Assembly: GCA_017627765.1 (NCBI GenBank)
Contig: JAGAGD010000074.1
Coordinates: forward strand, 1 to 48,043
Direction of reading: 5' to 3'
Source: Prevotella sp.
GTDB taxonomy: Bacteria; Bacteroidota; Bacteroidia; Bacteroidales; Bacteroidaceae
DNA: 48,043 nucleotides
This document shows positions 23,293-33,938 of the stretch, piece by piece (the stretch's first letter is position 1; each line of letters begins with the position of its first letter). The notes beneath the pieces are model-generated. The model was not told where the DNA came from and searched no databases. It saw only the letters and a program-made list of their open reading frames with translations. The position numbers and the translations under genes were made by a program.

Positions 23293-26196
23293 ATGAAAAT
23301 CAGATTATTTATAGCAACTTGCTTGCTGGCAGTCGGAATGAGTGCCACAGCAAAAGACTACAAGTATCAGACCGTGCCAAACGACCCGATGCAGACACGC
23401 ATCTATACTCTTGACAACGGACTGAAAGTTTACTTATCAGTGAATAAGGAGCGACCACGTATTCAGGCTAATATTGCCGTACGCACTGGTAGCCGCAACG
23501 ACCCTGCTGAGACTACGGGTCTGGCTCACTATCTGGAGCACCTTATGTTTAAAGGTACAAAGCAGTTTGGCGTAACCGACCCTGCTGCCGAAGCACCTCT
23601 GCTCGACGAAATCGAAGCACGCTATGAGGTTTACCGCACTCTGACCGACCCTGCACAGCGCAAGAAAGCCTACCACGAGATTGACAGTATCTCTCAGCTG
23701 GCTGCTAAGTATTTCATTCCTAATGAGTATGACAAGCTGATGTCTGCTATCGGCAGTCAGGGTACTAATGCCTACACAAGCACCGACGTTACCTGCTACG
23801 TAGAGAACATTCCTTCTAACGAGGTTGAGAACTGGGCTCGCGTTCAGGGCGACCGTTTCCAGAACATGGTTATTCGCGGTTTCCACACTGAGCTTGAGGC
23901 TGTTTACGAAGAGAAGAACATCGGAATGGCTCAAGACAGCCGCAAGGTTTGGGAAGCACTCTATGCTAAGTTGTTCCCAAGCCATCCATACGGTACACAG
24001 ACCACGATCGGTACACAGGAACATCTCAAGAATCCTTCTATCACTAACATTAAGAACTATTTCAAACGCTACTATGTACCAAACAACGTAGCAATCTGCA
24101 TGGCTGGCGACTTCAACCCTGACGAAGTAATAGCCATCATCGACAAATACTTCGGAAGCTGGAAACGCTCTGACAACCTGTCTATTCCCCAGTTCCCTGC
24201 ACAGCCAGAGATTACCAATCCTATTGACACAACAGTTGTAGGCAAAGAGGCAGAGATGCTTATGATGGGATGGCGTTTCGATGCAGGCAACAGTGCTCAG
24301 AACGACACACTTGCTGTAATTGCCGACATGCTCACAAACGGCAAGGCTGGTATGCTTGAGGTTGACCTCGAACACACAATGAAGATTCAGGGTGTCAGCG
24401 CTTTCTGCGACCAGATGACAGACTACTCTATGTTTGTTCTCTACGGAGTTCCTAACGCTGGTCAGTCACTCGAAGAACTGAGAGGACTTCTTGTTGACGA
24501 GATGAAGAAATTCCAGCGTGGCGAATTTGACAAAGACCTGCTCGAATCAGTTCTCAACAACAAGAAACTTAACTTCTACCGCTCACTCGACGACAATAAT
24601 TCTCGCGTTTCGATGATGGTTAACTCATATATCAACCACGAGGAATGGGCAGATGTTGTTGCACAGATTGACCGCCAGTCTAAGATGACAGTAGACGACA
24701 TTGTTTCTTTTGCGAAGCGTCACCTCAACGACAACTATGTTTGCGTATTCAAGAAGATTGGAACAGACGAGACACAGGTGAAGATTGAGAAACCAGAGAT
24801 TACTCCTATCCCAACAAACCGCGAACTCTCAAGCGAATTCCTCAACAGCATTAAGAATTCATACGTTAAGCCTATCGAGGCAAGATTTGTAGACTTCAAC
24901 AAAGACCTTACCGAGACTAAGACTAAGAAAGGTCTGCCTCTGCTCTACAAGCAAAACAATACCGACGGACTCTTCAACCTTGCTTTCTACTATAACTTCG
25001 GCGATGAAGCAGACAACGAAATGAGCTATGCTGCTAATTACCTGAGCTATATCGGAACTGACAAGAAGACTATCACTCAGATAAATCAGGAATTCTACAA
25101 ACTGGCTTGCAACTTCAGAGTTTCTGTTGGCAACGACATGATAAGCGTCTCTCTATCTGGTCTTAATGAAAACATGCCTCAGGCTCTTGCCCTCTTGGAG
25201 GACTTGCTCCACAACGCAAAGGCTGACAACGAGTCATACGCAAGTTTCCTCGACTTGTTGCAGAAGCAGATGGACGACAGCAAGATGAACCAGCAGGCTA
25301 ACTTCTCTGCTCTTCGCGACTATGTGATGTATGGTCCTTACAACTCTACACGCAACATTATTCCGATGAACCAGCTACGCAGCATGGATCCTCAGAAACT
25401 TGTTGATAGACTGAAAGACCTTAACAAGTTTGAGCACACTGTTCTCTACTATGGTCCTATGAGTGAAAAAGACCTTGACAAGCTCCTCAGCAAGACTCAC
25501 AAGACAATGAAGAAGATGCAGCCTGTTCCTGTAAACAAGGAATACACAATGACTCTCACCCCAAACAACGAAGTGTATATTGCACCTTACGAGGCTAAGA
25601 ACATCTACATGATTCAGTATCACAACGAGAACAAGCCTTTCGATGTAAACAACGTGCCTGTTATCTCACTCTTCAACGAGTATTTCGGAGGCGGCATGAA
25701 CTCTATCGTGTTCCAGGAACTGCGCGAGAGTCGTGGTTTGGCTTACAGCTCTTATGCTAACTATTCTTATCCTTCGCGCAACAACCATCCTGAGAGCTAC
25801 TTCACTTACATTGTATCTCAGAACGACAAGATGATGGACTGCATAAAGGTGTTCAACGAAATCATTACCGACATGCCAAAGAGCGAGGCAGCTTTCGGTA
25901 TAGCTAAGCAAAGCCTCACAAAGAGCATCGAAAGCTCGCGCACAACTAAGTTCAACATCCTCAACAGCTACTATCTGGCTAAGAAGCGCGGATTCACAGA
26001 GCCTCTGGTTAAGAAGATTTACAATGCTCTTCCTTCACTCACTCTGCAAGACATCCTCAACTTCGAGAATAAGAATATGGTTGGCAAGACATATAAGTAT
26101 ATCATCCTCGGCGACGAGAAAGAACTTGATATGGATGCTCTCGAAAAGATAGGTCCTGTTCACCGTCTTACAACAGAAGAGATTTTCGGATATTAA
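23293..26196 (+). CDS. M16-family zinc metallopeptidase, two-domain
   Basis: A 967-residue exported peptidase with a signal peptide (about 1-20, ending SATA). The first M16 half contains the inverted zinc motif HYLEH (79-83) followed by the family-typical LMFKGT. The third ligand should be a Glu in the ELEAVYEEKN helix (about 199-208). The second half (about 500-960) repeats the fold without HxxEH, including the R-E-x-R-G-L-A-Y-S segment (about 811-819). This is the normal pattern for full-length M16 clamshell peptidases that degrade short peptides. It probably acts in the periplasm, fitting a peptide-using lifestyle. The stop is followed by a perfect hairpin made of intergenic words. Confidence 0.95.
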   Translation: MKIRLFIATCLLAVGMSATAKDYKYQTVPNDPMQTRIYTLDNGLKVYLSVNKERPRIQANIAVRTGSRNDPAETTGLAHYLEHLMFKGTKQFGVTDPAAEAPLLDEIEARYEVYRTLTDPAQRKKAYHEIDSISQLAAKYFIPNEYDKLMSAIGSQGTNAYTSTDVTCYVENIPSNEVENWARVQGDRFQNMVIRGFHTELEAVYEEKNIGMAQDSRKVWEALYAKLFPSHPYGTQTTIGTQEHLKNPSITNIKNYFKRYYVPNNVAICMAGDFNPDEVIAIIDKYFGSWKRSDNLSIPQFPAQPEITNPIDTTVVGKEAEMLMMGWRFDAGNSAQNDTLAVIADMLTNGKAGMLEVDLEHTMKIQGVSAFCDQMTDYSMFVLYGVPNAGQSLEELRGLLVDEMKKFQRGEFDKDLLESVLNNKKLNFYRSLDDNNSRVSMMVNSYINHEEWADVVAQIDRQSKMTVDDIVSFAKRHLNDNYVCVFKKIGTDETQVKIEKPEITPIPTNRELSSEFLNSIKNSYVKPIEARFVDFNKDLTETKTKKGLPLLYKQNNTDGLFNLAFYYNFGDEADNEMSYAANYLSYIGTDKKTITQINQEFYKLACNFRVSVGNDMISVSLSGLNENMPQALALLEDLLHNAKADNESYASFLDLLQKQMDDSKMNQQANFSALRDYVMYGPYNSTRNIIPMNQLRSMDPQKLVDRLKDLNKFEHTVLYYGPMSEKDLDKLLSKTHKTMKKMQPVPVNKEYTMTLTPNNEVYIAPYEAKNIYMIQYHNENKPFDVNNVPVISLFNEYFGGGMNSIVFQELRESRGLAYSSYANYSYPSRNNHPESYFTYIVSQNDKMMDCIKVFNEIITDMPKSEAAFGIAKQSLTKSIESSRTTKFNILNSYYLAKKRGFTEPLVKKIYNALPSLTLQDILNFENKNMVGKTYKYIILGDEKELDMDALEKIGPVHRLTTEEIFGY

Positions 26197-26210
26197 TTTA
26201 TTAGTTTTTC

Positions 26211-26264
26211 AAGTTGACAAGTAAGCGAGTTGACAAGTTGACGAGTTTACTTGTCAACTTTAAT
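26211..26264 (+). terminator. Hairpin built from intergenic repeat words
   Basis: AAGTTGACAAGTAA (26211-26224) pairs perfectly with TTACTTGTCAACTT (26247-26260), 14 bases, just after the M16 stop. The words are those of the modular repeat, and more words (GGTTAAGGATTAAAG, CAACTCATAACT) follow up to the next ATG. It probably works as a terminator, although the following T's are few. Confidence 0.6.
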
Positions 26265-26338
26265 ACATGGTTGTGATGGGTTAAGGATTAAAGATAAAGG
26301 TTATTACTCACAACTCATAACTAAATTAAAGTAAAAAA

Positions 26339-27955
26339 ATGACCCCAGAATTTAAATATGCCCCAATGTTTCAGTTGGGCGAAGATAATACAGATTACTA
26401 CCTGCTAACTAAAGAAGGCGTAAGCGTTGGCGAATTTGAAGGACACGAAATGCTGAAGGTTACTCCTCAGGCTCTTACCATGCTCGCCAACCAGTGTTTC
26501 CACGACGTTTCATTCATGTTGCGCCCCTCACACAATGAGCAGGTGGCTAAGATTCTCAACGATCCCGAAGCGTCAGACAACGACAAATACGTAGCACTCA
26601 CCATGCTTCGCAATGCCGAAGTGGCATGCAAGGGCAAGCTGCCTCTCTGCCAAGACACAGGAACGGCTATAATCCACGCCGAAAAGGGACAGCAGGTCTG
26701 GACTGGATTCTCAGATGAAGAAGCTCTGTCACTCGGTGTCTACAAGACATATACCGAAGAAAACCTGCGCTACTCTCAGAACGCGCCTCTCACAATGTAC
26801 GATGAGGTTAACACACGCTGCAACCTGCCCGCACAGATCGACATCGAGGCTACCGAAGGAATGGAATACCGCTTCCTCTGCGTTACCAAGGGCGGAGGCT
26901 CTGCTAACAAAAGCTATCTCTACCAAGAGACAAAGGCACGCATACAGAATCCTGAAACTCTCGTGCCGTTCCTCGTTGAGAAGATGAAAACTCTCGGAAC
27001 TGCTGCCTGCCCTCCTTATCACATCGCATTCGTCATCGGAGGAACAAGCGCAGAGAAGAACCTGCTCACGGTAAAACTCGCATCCACCCACTTCTATGAC
27101 TCGCTGCCCACCACTGGCGACGAGACGGGACGTGCATTCCGCGACATAGAGCTGGAGCAGACACTCCTTGCCGAAGCACACCGCATAGGACTCGGAGCAC
27201 AGTTCGGAGGAAAATACATGGCTCACGACATCCGCGTCGTACGTCTGCCTCGTCATGGAGCATCATGCCCAATCGGACTCGGTGTAAGCTGCTCTGCTGA
27301 CCGCAACATCAAGGCAAAGATTAACCGCGACGGAATATGGATAGAGCGTATGGACGACAATCCTGCACGTCTCATACCACAGCATCTGCGTAATGCAGGC
27401 GAAGGCGATGCCGTAAAGGTTGACCTTGACCAACCAATGAGTGACATCTGCCGCCAGCTCAGCCAGTATCCTGTTGCTACACGTCTCAGCCTATCGGGAA
27501 CAATCATAGTAGCCCGCGACATTGCCCATGCACGTCTCAAGGCTCGTCTCGACAAAGGCGAAGGACTGCCAGAATACTTCAAGAACCATCCTGTGCTCTA
27601 TGCAGGACCAGCCAAGACCCCAGAAGGAATGCCTTACGGTTCTATGGGACCAACCACCGCACAGCGCATGGACCCATACGTAGACGAGTTCCAGGATTGC
27701 GGAGGCTCACTCGTGATGATAGCCAAAGGCAACCGTACTCAGCAGGTTACCGACGCATGCAAGAAACACGGAGGATTCTATCTCGGCTCAATCGGAGGTC
27801 CTGCAGCAGTACTCGCACAGCAGAACATCAAGTCTATTGAGTGCGTGGAATATCCTGAACTCGGAATGGAAGCCATCTGGAAGATTCGCGTGGAAGACTT
27901 CCCTGCATTCATACTCGTTGACGACAAAGGCAACGACTTCTTTAAGCAGATATAG
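26339..27955 (+). CDS. Fumarate hydratase, class I (iron-sulfur)
   Basis: A 538-residue class I fumarase, interconverting fumarate and malate. It has the N-terminal Fe-S hydrolyase domain and the C-terminal swivel domain (from about 350). Cluster ligands are probably Cys104 (LCQDTGTA), Cys224 (AACPPYH) and Cys318 (GVSCSADRN), placed almost as in E. coli FumA. The swivel domain has [18 protein letters not shown] (about 420-437). In Bacteroidales this enzyme serves the reductive branch to succinate under anaerobic conditions and is oxygen-sensitive. The gene ends with a strong terminator. The numbered FumA/FumB distinction cannot be made from sequence alone. Confidence 0.96.
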   Translation: MTPEFKYAPMFQLGEDNTDYYLLTKEGVSVGEFEGHEMLKVTPQALTMLANQCFHDVSFMLRPSHNEQVAKILNDPEASDNDKYVALTMLRNAEVACKGKLPLCQDTGTAIIHAEKGQQVWTGFSDEEALSLGVYKTYTEENLRYSQNAPLTMYDEVNTRCNLPAQIDIEATEGMEYRFLCVTKGGGSANKSYLYQETKARIQNPETLVPFLVEKMKTLGTAACPPYHIAFVIGGTSAEKNLLTVKLASTHFYDSLPTTGDETGRAFRDIELEQTLLAEAHRIGLGAQFGGKYMAHDIRVVRLPRHGASCPIGLGVSCSADRNIKAKINRDGIWIERMDDNPARLIPQHLRNAGEGDAVKVDLDQPMSDICRQLSQYPVATRLSLSGTIIVARDIAHARLKARLDKGEGLPEYFKNHPVLYAGPAKTPEGMPYGSMGPTTAQRMDPYVDEFQDCGGSLVMIAKGNRTQQVTDACKKHGGFYLGSIGGPAAVLAQQNIKSIECVEYPELGMEAIWKIRVEDFPAFILVDDKGNDFFKQI

Positions 27956-27994
27956 GACTTCAGGGTTTCATTGCTGAAACAATAATAAAATAAG

Positions 27995-28040
27995 AAACAG
28001 AGAAGAATACTAAAGTTAAAAGATTCTTCTCTGTTTTTTT
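27995..28040 (+). terminator. Strong terminator of the fumarase gene
   Basis: A perfect 14-base stem (AAACAGAGAAGAAT at 27995-28008, ATTCTTCTCTGTTT at 28023-28036) ending in seven T's. Between here and 28173 nothing else is seen. Confidence 0.88.
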
Positions 28041-28173
28041 ATTCAATTTATCTAAAGACACTATTAGATAAAAACAAGAACCAAAACTAACGAAAAGAAG
28101 CATTTCTTTCATATAATATTCATAATTTCCTCTCAACCCTTCATTCAATACATCTCTGAAAAGAAGAGAAAAA

Positions 28174-28205
28174 TTTGGAGAATCGGGTAGTTAGTATTAA
28201 CTTTG
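28174..28205 (+). promoter_or_regulatory. Promoter of the YfhO-type gene
   Basis: TTTG (28174-28177), exactly 20 bases, TAACTTTG (28198-28205). Confidence 0.8.
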
Positions 28206-28254
28206 CAGGCAGAAAGAAAAGACATTAAAAAAAAAGAAACTGAACAGAATATAT

Positions 28255-30804
28255 ATGAAAGACTGGAAACGGGCATTGCCCGACTTGCTGGCGGTTGTGG
28301 CCTTTGCGGTCATCAGCCTTGCCTATTTCTTCCCTGCCGACATAGAGGGGAGAATATTGTTTCAACACGATGCTGCGGCAGGCAGGAATGCGGGACACGA
28401 GTTTGAGGAATACCTTGAGCAGACAGGTGTACGCAGCCGATGGTCGAACAACATGTTCGGAGGCATGCCTACCTATCAGACTGCTCCTTCGTATGCGAGC
28501 AGCGATGGACTGAATGAGGCTATCAAGGCTTACCACCTATGGTTGCCAGAGAATGTGTGGTATGTCTTTGCACTGCTACTGGGTTTCTATATCCTGCTTC
28601 GAGCTTTCGACTTCCGCCGCAGTCTTGCGGTTCTGGGAGCGATAGTGTGGGCATTCTCGTCGTACTTTTTCATAATAATAGCGGCGGGCCATATATGGAA
28701 GGTGTATGCGCTGGCTTATCTGCCTCCAATGATAGCAGGCATTGTGACAGCCTACCGTGGAAAGTTGCTGTGGGGTTTTGCACTGACGGCTCTGTTCACA
28801 GCCTTTGAGGTGAAAGCCAATCATGTGCAGATGACTTACTACTATCTGTTTCTGATTGTACTGATGGCTGCTGCTTTTTTTGCAGAGGCTGTCAGAGCAG
28901 GCAAACTGCGCCAGTTTGCGAAGGCTTCGGCAGTGATAGTGGTGGCAGCTCTGGTGGGTATACTTGCCAATGCGTCGAACCTATACCATACATGGCAATA
29001 CTCTAAAGAGTCAATGCGCGGCAAGAGCGAACTGACAGAGAGGGGCGACAAGGAGCGGCAGACGAGCAGCGGTCTTGACCGCGACTACATAACACAATGG
29101 AGCTACGGCACAGGCGAGTCGTGGACTCTGCTTGTACCTAACGCTAAAGGAGGTGCAAGCGTTCCTTTAGGACAGAACGAGACAGCAATGAAGAAGGCTT
29201 CACCTGAGGTGATGAACGGCTTTCAGCAGATGTATGGCATTGACAATATATATAATAATGTAGTGCAATACTGGGGCGACCAGCCTATGACGAGCGGCCC
29301 CGTATATGTAGGTGCCTTCGTGCTGATGCTGTTTGTCTTGGGACTGTTTATCGTGAGGGGCGCCATGAAGTGGGCTCTGCTTGCGGCTACGCTGCTCTCA
29401 CTGATGCTGTCGTGGGGAAAGAACTTTATGCCTCTGACAGACTTCTTCATAGACTATGTGCCGATGTATGCTAAGTTTCGCACTCCGAGCTCAATACTGG
29501 TAGTGGCAGAGTTTACCATACCTCTGTTAGCGATGATGGCTCTAAAGCGCATTGTTGACGAACCAGAGATACTTACAAAGAAATTAAAATATGTTTATAT
29601 CAGCTTTGGGCTGACGGCAGGTGTAGCCATTCTGTTTGCGCTGATGCCGACAATGTTCTTTGGCAACTTCGTGAAAAGCGAGGAAGTTGAACAGCTGAGC
29701 CAGATACCGCAACTGCCTCAGGAGATGCTAAACGGCCTGTTGAACAGCATAGAGAGCATGCGTCAGCACATCTTCACGACAGACTGCTGGCGTTCGGTTG
29801 CAATAATTGTGGCAGGAACGCTGCTGCTATTGCTGTTTAAGGCAAAGCGGCTGAAGGCAGAATGGATGATAGGCTGCATGGCAGTGCTCTGCCTTGCTGA
29901 TATGTGGATGGTGAACAAGCGCTATCTTAACGACGATATGTTTGTGGAGAAGAGTGTAAGGGAAATGCCTCACGAGAAGACACAGGCAGACGAGATTATT
30001 CTTCAGGACAAGGCTCTTGACTACAGGGTGTTTAACGTTTCGGGCAATGCTTTCAACGAGAGCGAGACGTCTTACTATCACAAAAGCATCGGCGGATATC
30101 ATGCAGCCAAACTGCGCCGCTATCAGGAGCTGGTTGATGCCTATATTGCTCCTACTGGCACTCAAGCTGAGAACAAGGAGATGCAGCGTCTGTCGAAGGC
30201 TGTTGTGGAGTCAGCAGGCGATATGTCAAAGATTAACGGAGACTCATTATTCCCTGTTCTGAATATGCTCAACACTAAGTATTTCATATTCCCTCTGCAA
30301 AATGGACAGACCATACCAGTGCAGAATATCTACACTTACGGCAATGCGTGGTTTGTTGACAAAGTTCACTATGCAAAGAATGCAAACGAAGAGTTGGAGA
30401 ATCTTGGCAAGTTGAAACTTCGCCATGAGGCTGTTGCCGACGAGAGTTTCAAAGATGTGCTTGGTGAAAGCAGCGAGCAGGTAGACACTTCGGTTGTAGA
30501 GATAAAGAGCTATAAGCCAGACGAACTGGAATACACAGCAGAGAGCAAGACTGGAGGCGTGATAGTATTCTCAGAAATCTACTATCCAGGATGGAAGGCT
30601 ACGGTAGACGGTAACGAAGTGGAAGTTGGCAGAGTGAACTATGTGCTTCGTGCAATAAAGGTTGGCCCTGGCAAGCACGATATTAAGCTGACGTTCAAAC
30701 CTCATTCTGTATCAGTCACAGAAACCATTGCCTACATTGCTCTTGCCATCCTACTGCTAAGTATAATAGCTATTGTTGTTGTTAAAGTGAAAATGAAACA
30801 ATAA
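28255..30804 (+). CDS. YfhO-type polytopic membrane protein
   Basis: An 849-residue membrane protein with about twelve helices (first near residues 8-25, last at about 820-842) and a large extracytoplasmic C-terminal domain (about 565-815). That domain contains YYPGWKATVDG (about 780-790), the hallmark segment of the YfhO family. The N-terminal part resembles GT-C-fold glycosyltransferases such as those in lipid-linked sugar transfer, with an Asp-rich loop after the first helix (HDAAAGRN). In Gram-positive relatives YfhO glycosylates teichoic acids; in Bacteroidetes the acceptor is unknown. It has its own promoter and is followed after 71 bases by fkp, consistent with surface glycan assembly. 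Confidence 0.9.
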   Translation: MKDWKRALPDLLAVVAFAVISLAYFFPADIEGRILFQHDAAAGRNAGHEFEEYLEQTGVRSRWSNNMFGGMPTYQTAPSYASSDGLNEAIKAYHLWLPENVWYVFALLLGFYILLRAFDFRRSLAVLGAIVWAFSSYFFIIIAAGHIWKVYALAYLPPMIAGIVTAYRGKLLWGFALTALFTAFEVKANHVQMTYYYLFLIVLMAAAFFAEAVRAGKLRQFAKASAVIVVAALVGILANASNLYHTWQYSKESMRGKSELTERGDKERQTSSGLDRDYITQWSYGTGESWTLLVPNAKGGASVPLGQNETAMKKASPEVMNGFQQMYGIDNIYNNVVQYWGDQPMTSGPVYVGAFVLMLFVLGLFIVRGAMKWALLAATLLSLMLSWGKNFMPLTDFFIDYVPMYAKFRTPSSILVVAEFTIPLLAMMALKRIVDEPEILTKKLKYVYISFGLTAGVAILFALMPTMFFGNFVKSEEVEQLSQIPQLPQEMLNGLLNSIESMRQHIFTTDCWRSVAIIVAGTLLLLLFKAKRLKAEWMIGCMAVLCLADMWMVNKRYLNDDMFVEKSVREMPHEKTQADEIILQDKALDYRVFNVSGNAFNESETSYYHKSIGGYHAAKLRRYQELVDAYIAPTGTQAENKEMQRLSKAVVESAGDMSKINGDSLFPVLNMLNTKYFIFPLQNGQTIPVQNIYTYGNAWFVDKVHYAKNANEELENLGKLKLRHEAVADESFKDVLGESSEQVDTSVVEIKSYKPDELEYTAESKTGGVIVFSEIYYPGWKATVDGNEVEVGRVNYVLRAIKVGPGKHDIKLTFKPHSVSVTETIAYIALAILLLSIIAIVVVKVKMKQ

Positions 30805-30825
30805 CGTGGAAAGAAAACTTTAACT

Positions 30826-30862
30826 TTAACTAGTCAACTTGTTTGCTAGTCAACTTGAATAA
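30826..30862 (+). repeat. Intergenic word repeat, direct pair
   Basis: CTAGTCAACTTG occurs twice (about 30830 and 30846), a variant of the TTGTCAACTT word. Confidence 0.6.
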
Positions 30863-30875
30863 ATAAGAAAAAGAA

Positions 30876-33812
30876 ATGAAGAAGTTACTCTCATTGCCTC
30901 CTAATCTTGTAGACTGTTTCCACGACATAACAGGATATACAACCGACGAATGGTTTTGCACTAACGATCCGATCGGTCATAAACTAGGATCAGGAGGTGG
31001 TTCGGTGTGGCTTCTTCAACAGGCATTCAAGGCTTCGGCTAATGGGAAAGACATAAACGAATGGCTGAAGTCTGACAGACGATTACTGCTTCATGCTGGC
31101 GGACAAAGCCGAAGACTGCCAGCCTATGCTCCTTCTGGAAAGATTCTTACACCAATACCCGTATGCCGATGGGAAAGAGGACAACATCTGTCGCAGAACC
31201 TGCTTGAGATTCAACTTCCACTCTATGAACAACTGATGGAAGTGGCTCCAGAAACACTACACACTATGATTGTGAGCGGCGACGTATATATACGCACATC
31301 ACAACCGCTACCAGAAATACCTGAAGCCGATGTTGTTTGTCTCGGACTATGGCTGAGTGCTGATATAGCAAGAAACCATGGAGTGTTTGTTTGCGACAGA
31401 GAGACTCCATCCGTACTGAAATGTATGTTGCAGAAGCCTTCAATAGAGAAACTGAACGAACTGCAACGCAACAATCTTTATCTTACCGACATTGGTGTTT
31501 GGATGCTAAGCGACCGAGCCATTGAAGTGCTTATGAGGCGTTCAATGAAAGGAAACGAAATCACCCAATATGATTTATATTCTGAGTTTGGATGTTCATT
31601 AGGCAGCCAGCCTACAATAGAAGACGAGGAAGTAAACAGGCTTACGGTGAAAGTGATTCCACTGACAGGTGGAGAGTTCTTCCATTTCGGAACATCTCAC
31701 GACATTATTTCTTCTACATTGCGTATCCAAAATCTTGAAAGTGATCAGCGAAAAATAATGCATCACTCTAGCAAGCCACATCCTTCAATGTTTGTGCAGA
31801 ATGCTGAGACATGGATTAAGATTACAGAACAAAATCAGAATCTCTGGATAGAAAACTCTTGCATAAGCGAAGAATGGACCATTAAGAAAAACAACATAAT
31901 AACTGGTGTTCCTGAAAACAATTGGAAGATAAATCTAAATGACGGACAATGTATTGACATTGTACCAATAGGAGAAACTGAATGGGCTGTAAGACCATAC
32001 GGATTTAACGACTGTTTTCGTGGAAATATTGACAACAAAGAAACTCAGTTCATGGGCAAACCATTGCTGATATGGACTGTTGAACGAAACATAGACCTAA
32101 GTCAGATTAGCAGTTCAGACAATAACAACAATACGTCTGCTACCGACATTCAGTCTGCACGCCTCTTCCCTGTAGTAAACAACATTCACGACATGGGACT
32201 GGTGTTGAGATGGATGCTAAACGAACCTGAGCAAGATGGAGGCAGAATGTTGTGGCAGATGAGCAGAAAACTTTCTGCCGACGAGATTTCAAACCAAGCT
32301 AACCTTCACCGTCTTACAAATCAGCGAAAAGAATTCAGACAAAAGAACTGGCCTACCCTTGCCAGAAACTATCAGCATAGCGTTTTCTATCAGGTTGACT
32401 TAGAAGACGCAGCAACAGAATTTACCGAAGCCAACCTTCCACAGCCCCATCCAATCAGCGATGATGAGCCGATGATGATGAGAATCCACGATGCTATGTT
32501 TCGCTCTGAATGGGCAAGGAAACGATTGGAAACCAATCAGGTAACACTAATACCAAACAAGGAAAACGAGCTGAAAGAAATAGCCAGGCAACAGCAGGAG
32601 AAAGCATTCCACTTGTTGCGAGATGGCATTACGACCTCAGTAATCAACAATATTCAGCATCCTCGAATGGCAGTATATAGCGACCAGATAGTCTGGGGAC
32701 GTTCACCTGTGAGAATTGACATTGCAGGAGGATGGACCGACACTCCGCCATTCTGCCTGATAGAAGGAGGAAACGTAATAAATCTGGCTATAGAACTTAA
32801 CGGTCAGCAACCTATTCAAGCATATATCCGACCAGCAAAAGAACACAGGATTGTGCTAAGAAGCATTGACTTAGGTGCTACAGAGATAGTTGAAACTTAT
32901 GAGCAGCTGGCAGACTTCACTAAGGTTGGCAGTCCGTTCTCCATTCCTAAAGCAGCACTTGCACTTGCAGGATTTCTCCCAACCAACATGATGCATTCAT
33001 CTGCTAAAGACACAGCATGGCAATATTCATCGTTGACACAACAACTCGACGACTTTGGCTGTGGCATAGAGATAACCCTGCTGTCGGCTATACCAGCAGG
33101 AAGCGGACTCGGAACAAGCAGCATTCTTGCTGCTACCCTGCTCGGTTCGCTTAGCAATTTCTGCGGACTGGGATGGGATAAGTCTGAAATAGGTCATCGC
33201 ACTCTCGTCTTAGAGCAACTTCTGACAACTGGAGGAGGATGGCAAGACCAGTTCGGAGGAATAATTGAAGGAGTGAAACTGTTGCAAACAGAAAGAGGAT
33301 TCAGCCAGTCACCAGTAGTCAGATGGCTGCCTGAACATGTTTTCACCAATGCTGAATACCGTCCATGCCATCTGCTTTACTACACAGGAATAACAAGAAC
33401 AGCCAAGCAGATACTGGCACAAATTGTAAGAAGAATGTTCCTAAACCAAGGTGATGAGCTTCAACTTCTTCGACAAATGAAGGCACACACACTGCAAATG
33501 TATGAAGCAATTCAGCAAGGCAACTTTGAGGAAACGGGAAGACTGGTTAGAAAAACATGGACTCAGAACCAACTACTTGACACAGGGACATGCCCTGACG
33601 AAATAAAAAAACTCACTTCTTTAATAGACGATTATTGTTTAGGATATAAACTTCCTGGAGCTGGAGGAGGCGGTTATCTCTACATGATAGCAAAAGATGC
33701 AGAGGCTGCTGCCCATATTCGCAACATTTTAACGGCAAATCCTCTAAACAACAATTCCCGCTTTGTTGAAATGTCTCTTAGCAACAGAGGCTTTGAATGT
33801 AGCAAAAGCTAA
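30876..33812 (+). CDS. fkp: Bifunctional L-fucokinase / GDP-L-fucose pyrophosphorylase
   Basis: A 978-residue Fkp. The N-terminal pyrophosphorylase half contains LLHAGGQSRRLPAYAPSGK (about 71-89), the nucleotide loop of this family. The C-terminal half is a GHMP kinase, with GGWTDTPPFC (about 620-629), the phosphate loop IPAGSGLGTSS (about 737-747) and the closing LPGAGGGGYL (about 927-936). Together the halves convert free L-fucose to fucose-1-phosphate and then GDP-fucose, as shown for Bacteroides Fkp, allowing host-like fucosylation of capsule and glycoproteins. The length agrees with the known enzyme (about 950). It is probably co-transcribed with the YfhO-type gene. Confidence 0.97.
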   Translation: MKKLLSLPPNLVDCFHDITGYTTDEWFCTNDPIGHKLGSGGGSVWLLQQAFKASANGKDINEWLKSDRRLLLHAGGQSRRLPAYAPSGKILTPIPVCRWERGQHLSQNLLEIQLPLYEQLMEVAPETLHTMIVSGDVYIRTSQPLPEIPEADVVCLGLWLSADIARNHGVFVCDRETPSVLKCMLQKPSIEKLNELQRNNLYLTDIGVWMLSDRAIEVLMRRSMKGNEITQYDLYSEFGCSLGSQPTIEDEEVNRLTVKVIPLTGGEFFHFGTSHDIISSTLRIQNLESDQRKIMHHSSKPHPSMFVQNAETWIKITEQNQNLWIENSCISEEWTIKKNNIITGVPENNWKINLNDGQCIDIVPIGETEWAVRPYGFNDCFRGNIDNKETQFMGKPLLIWTVERNIDLSQISSSDNNNNTSATDIQSARLFPVVNNIHDMGLVLRWMLNEPEQDGGRMLWQMSRKLSADEISNQANLHRLTNQRKEFRQKNWPTLARNYQHSVFYQVDLEDAATEFTEANLPQPHPISDDEPMMMRIHDAMFRSEWARKRLETNQVTLIPNKENELKEIARQQQEKAFHLLRDGITTSVINNIQHPRMAVYSDQIVWGRSPVRIDIAGGWTDTPPFCLIEGGNVINLAIELNGQQPIQAYIRPAKEHRIVLRSIDLGATEIVETYEQLADFTKVGSPFSIPKAALALAGFLPTNMMHSSAKDTAWQYSSLTQQLDDFGCGIEITLLSAIPAGSGLGTSSILAATLLGSLSNFCGLGWDKSEIGHRTLVLEQLLTTGGGWQDQFGGIIEGVKLLQTERGFSQSPVVRWLPEHVFTNAEYRPCHLLYYTGITRTAKQILAQIVRRMFLNQGDELQLLRQMKAHTLQMYEAIQQGNFEETGRLVRKTWTQNQLLDTGTCPDEIKKLTSLIDDYCLGYKLPGAGGGGYLYMIAKDAEAAAHIRNILTANPLNNNSRFVEMSLSNRGFECSKS

Positions 33813-33831
33813 TATTTTAGTACATAGTTTT

Positions 33832-33938
33832 TATAGTTGACAAGCAACTATAGTGCATAGTTATTCAAGTAAACAAGTTGACAAGTTAAAGTTAATGTTC
33901 CCGTTAACGTTGAAATTAACTTATCGTTCCCATTAACA
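33832..33938 (-). repeat. Intergenic word repeat, reverse copy, between convergent genes
   Basis: ATAGTTGACAAGCAACTAT (a hairpin), AGTGCATAGTT, AACAAGTTGACAAGTT and two GTTCCCGTTAACG-type words occur in reversed order. No other terminator is visible between fkp and the patatin gene. Confidence 0.7.

Noticed and set aside
26211-26338. Riboswitch before fumarase
   Set aside because: The structure is explained by the recurring intergenic words and shows no known aptamer core.
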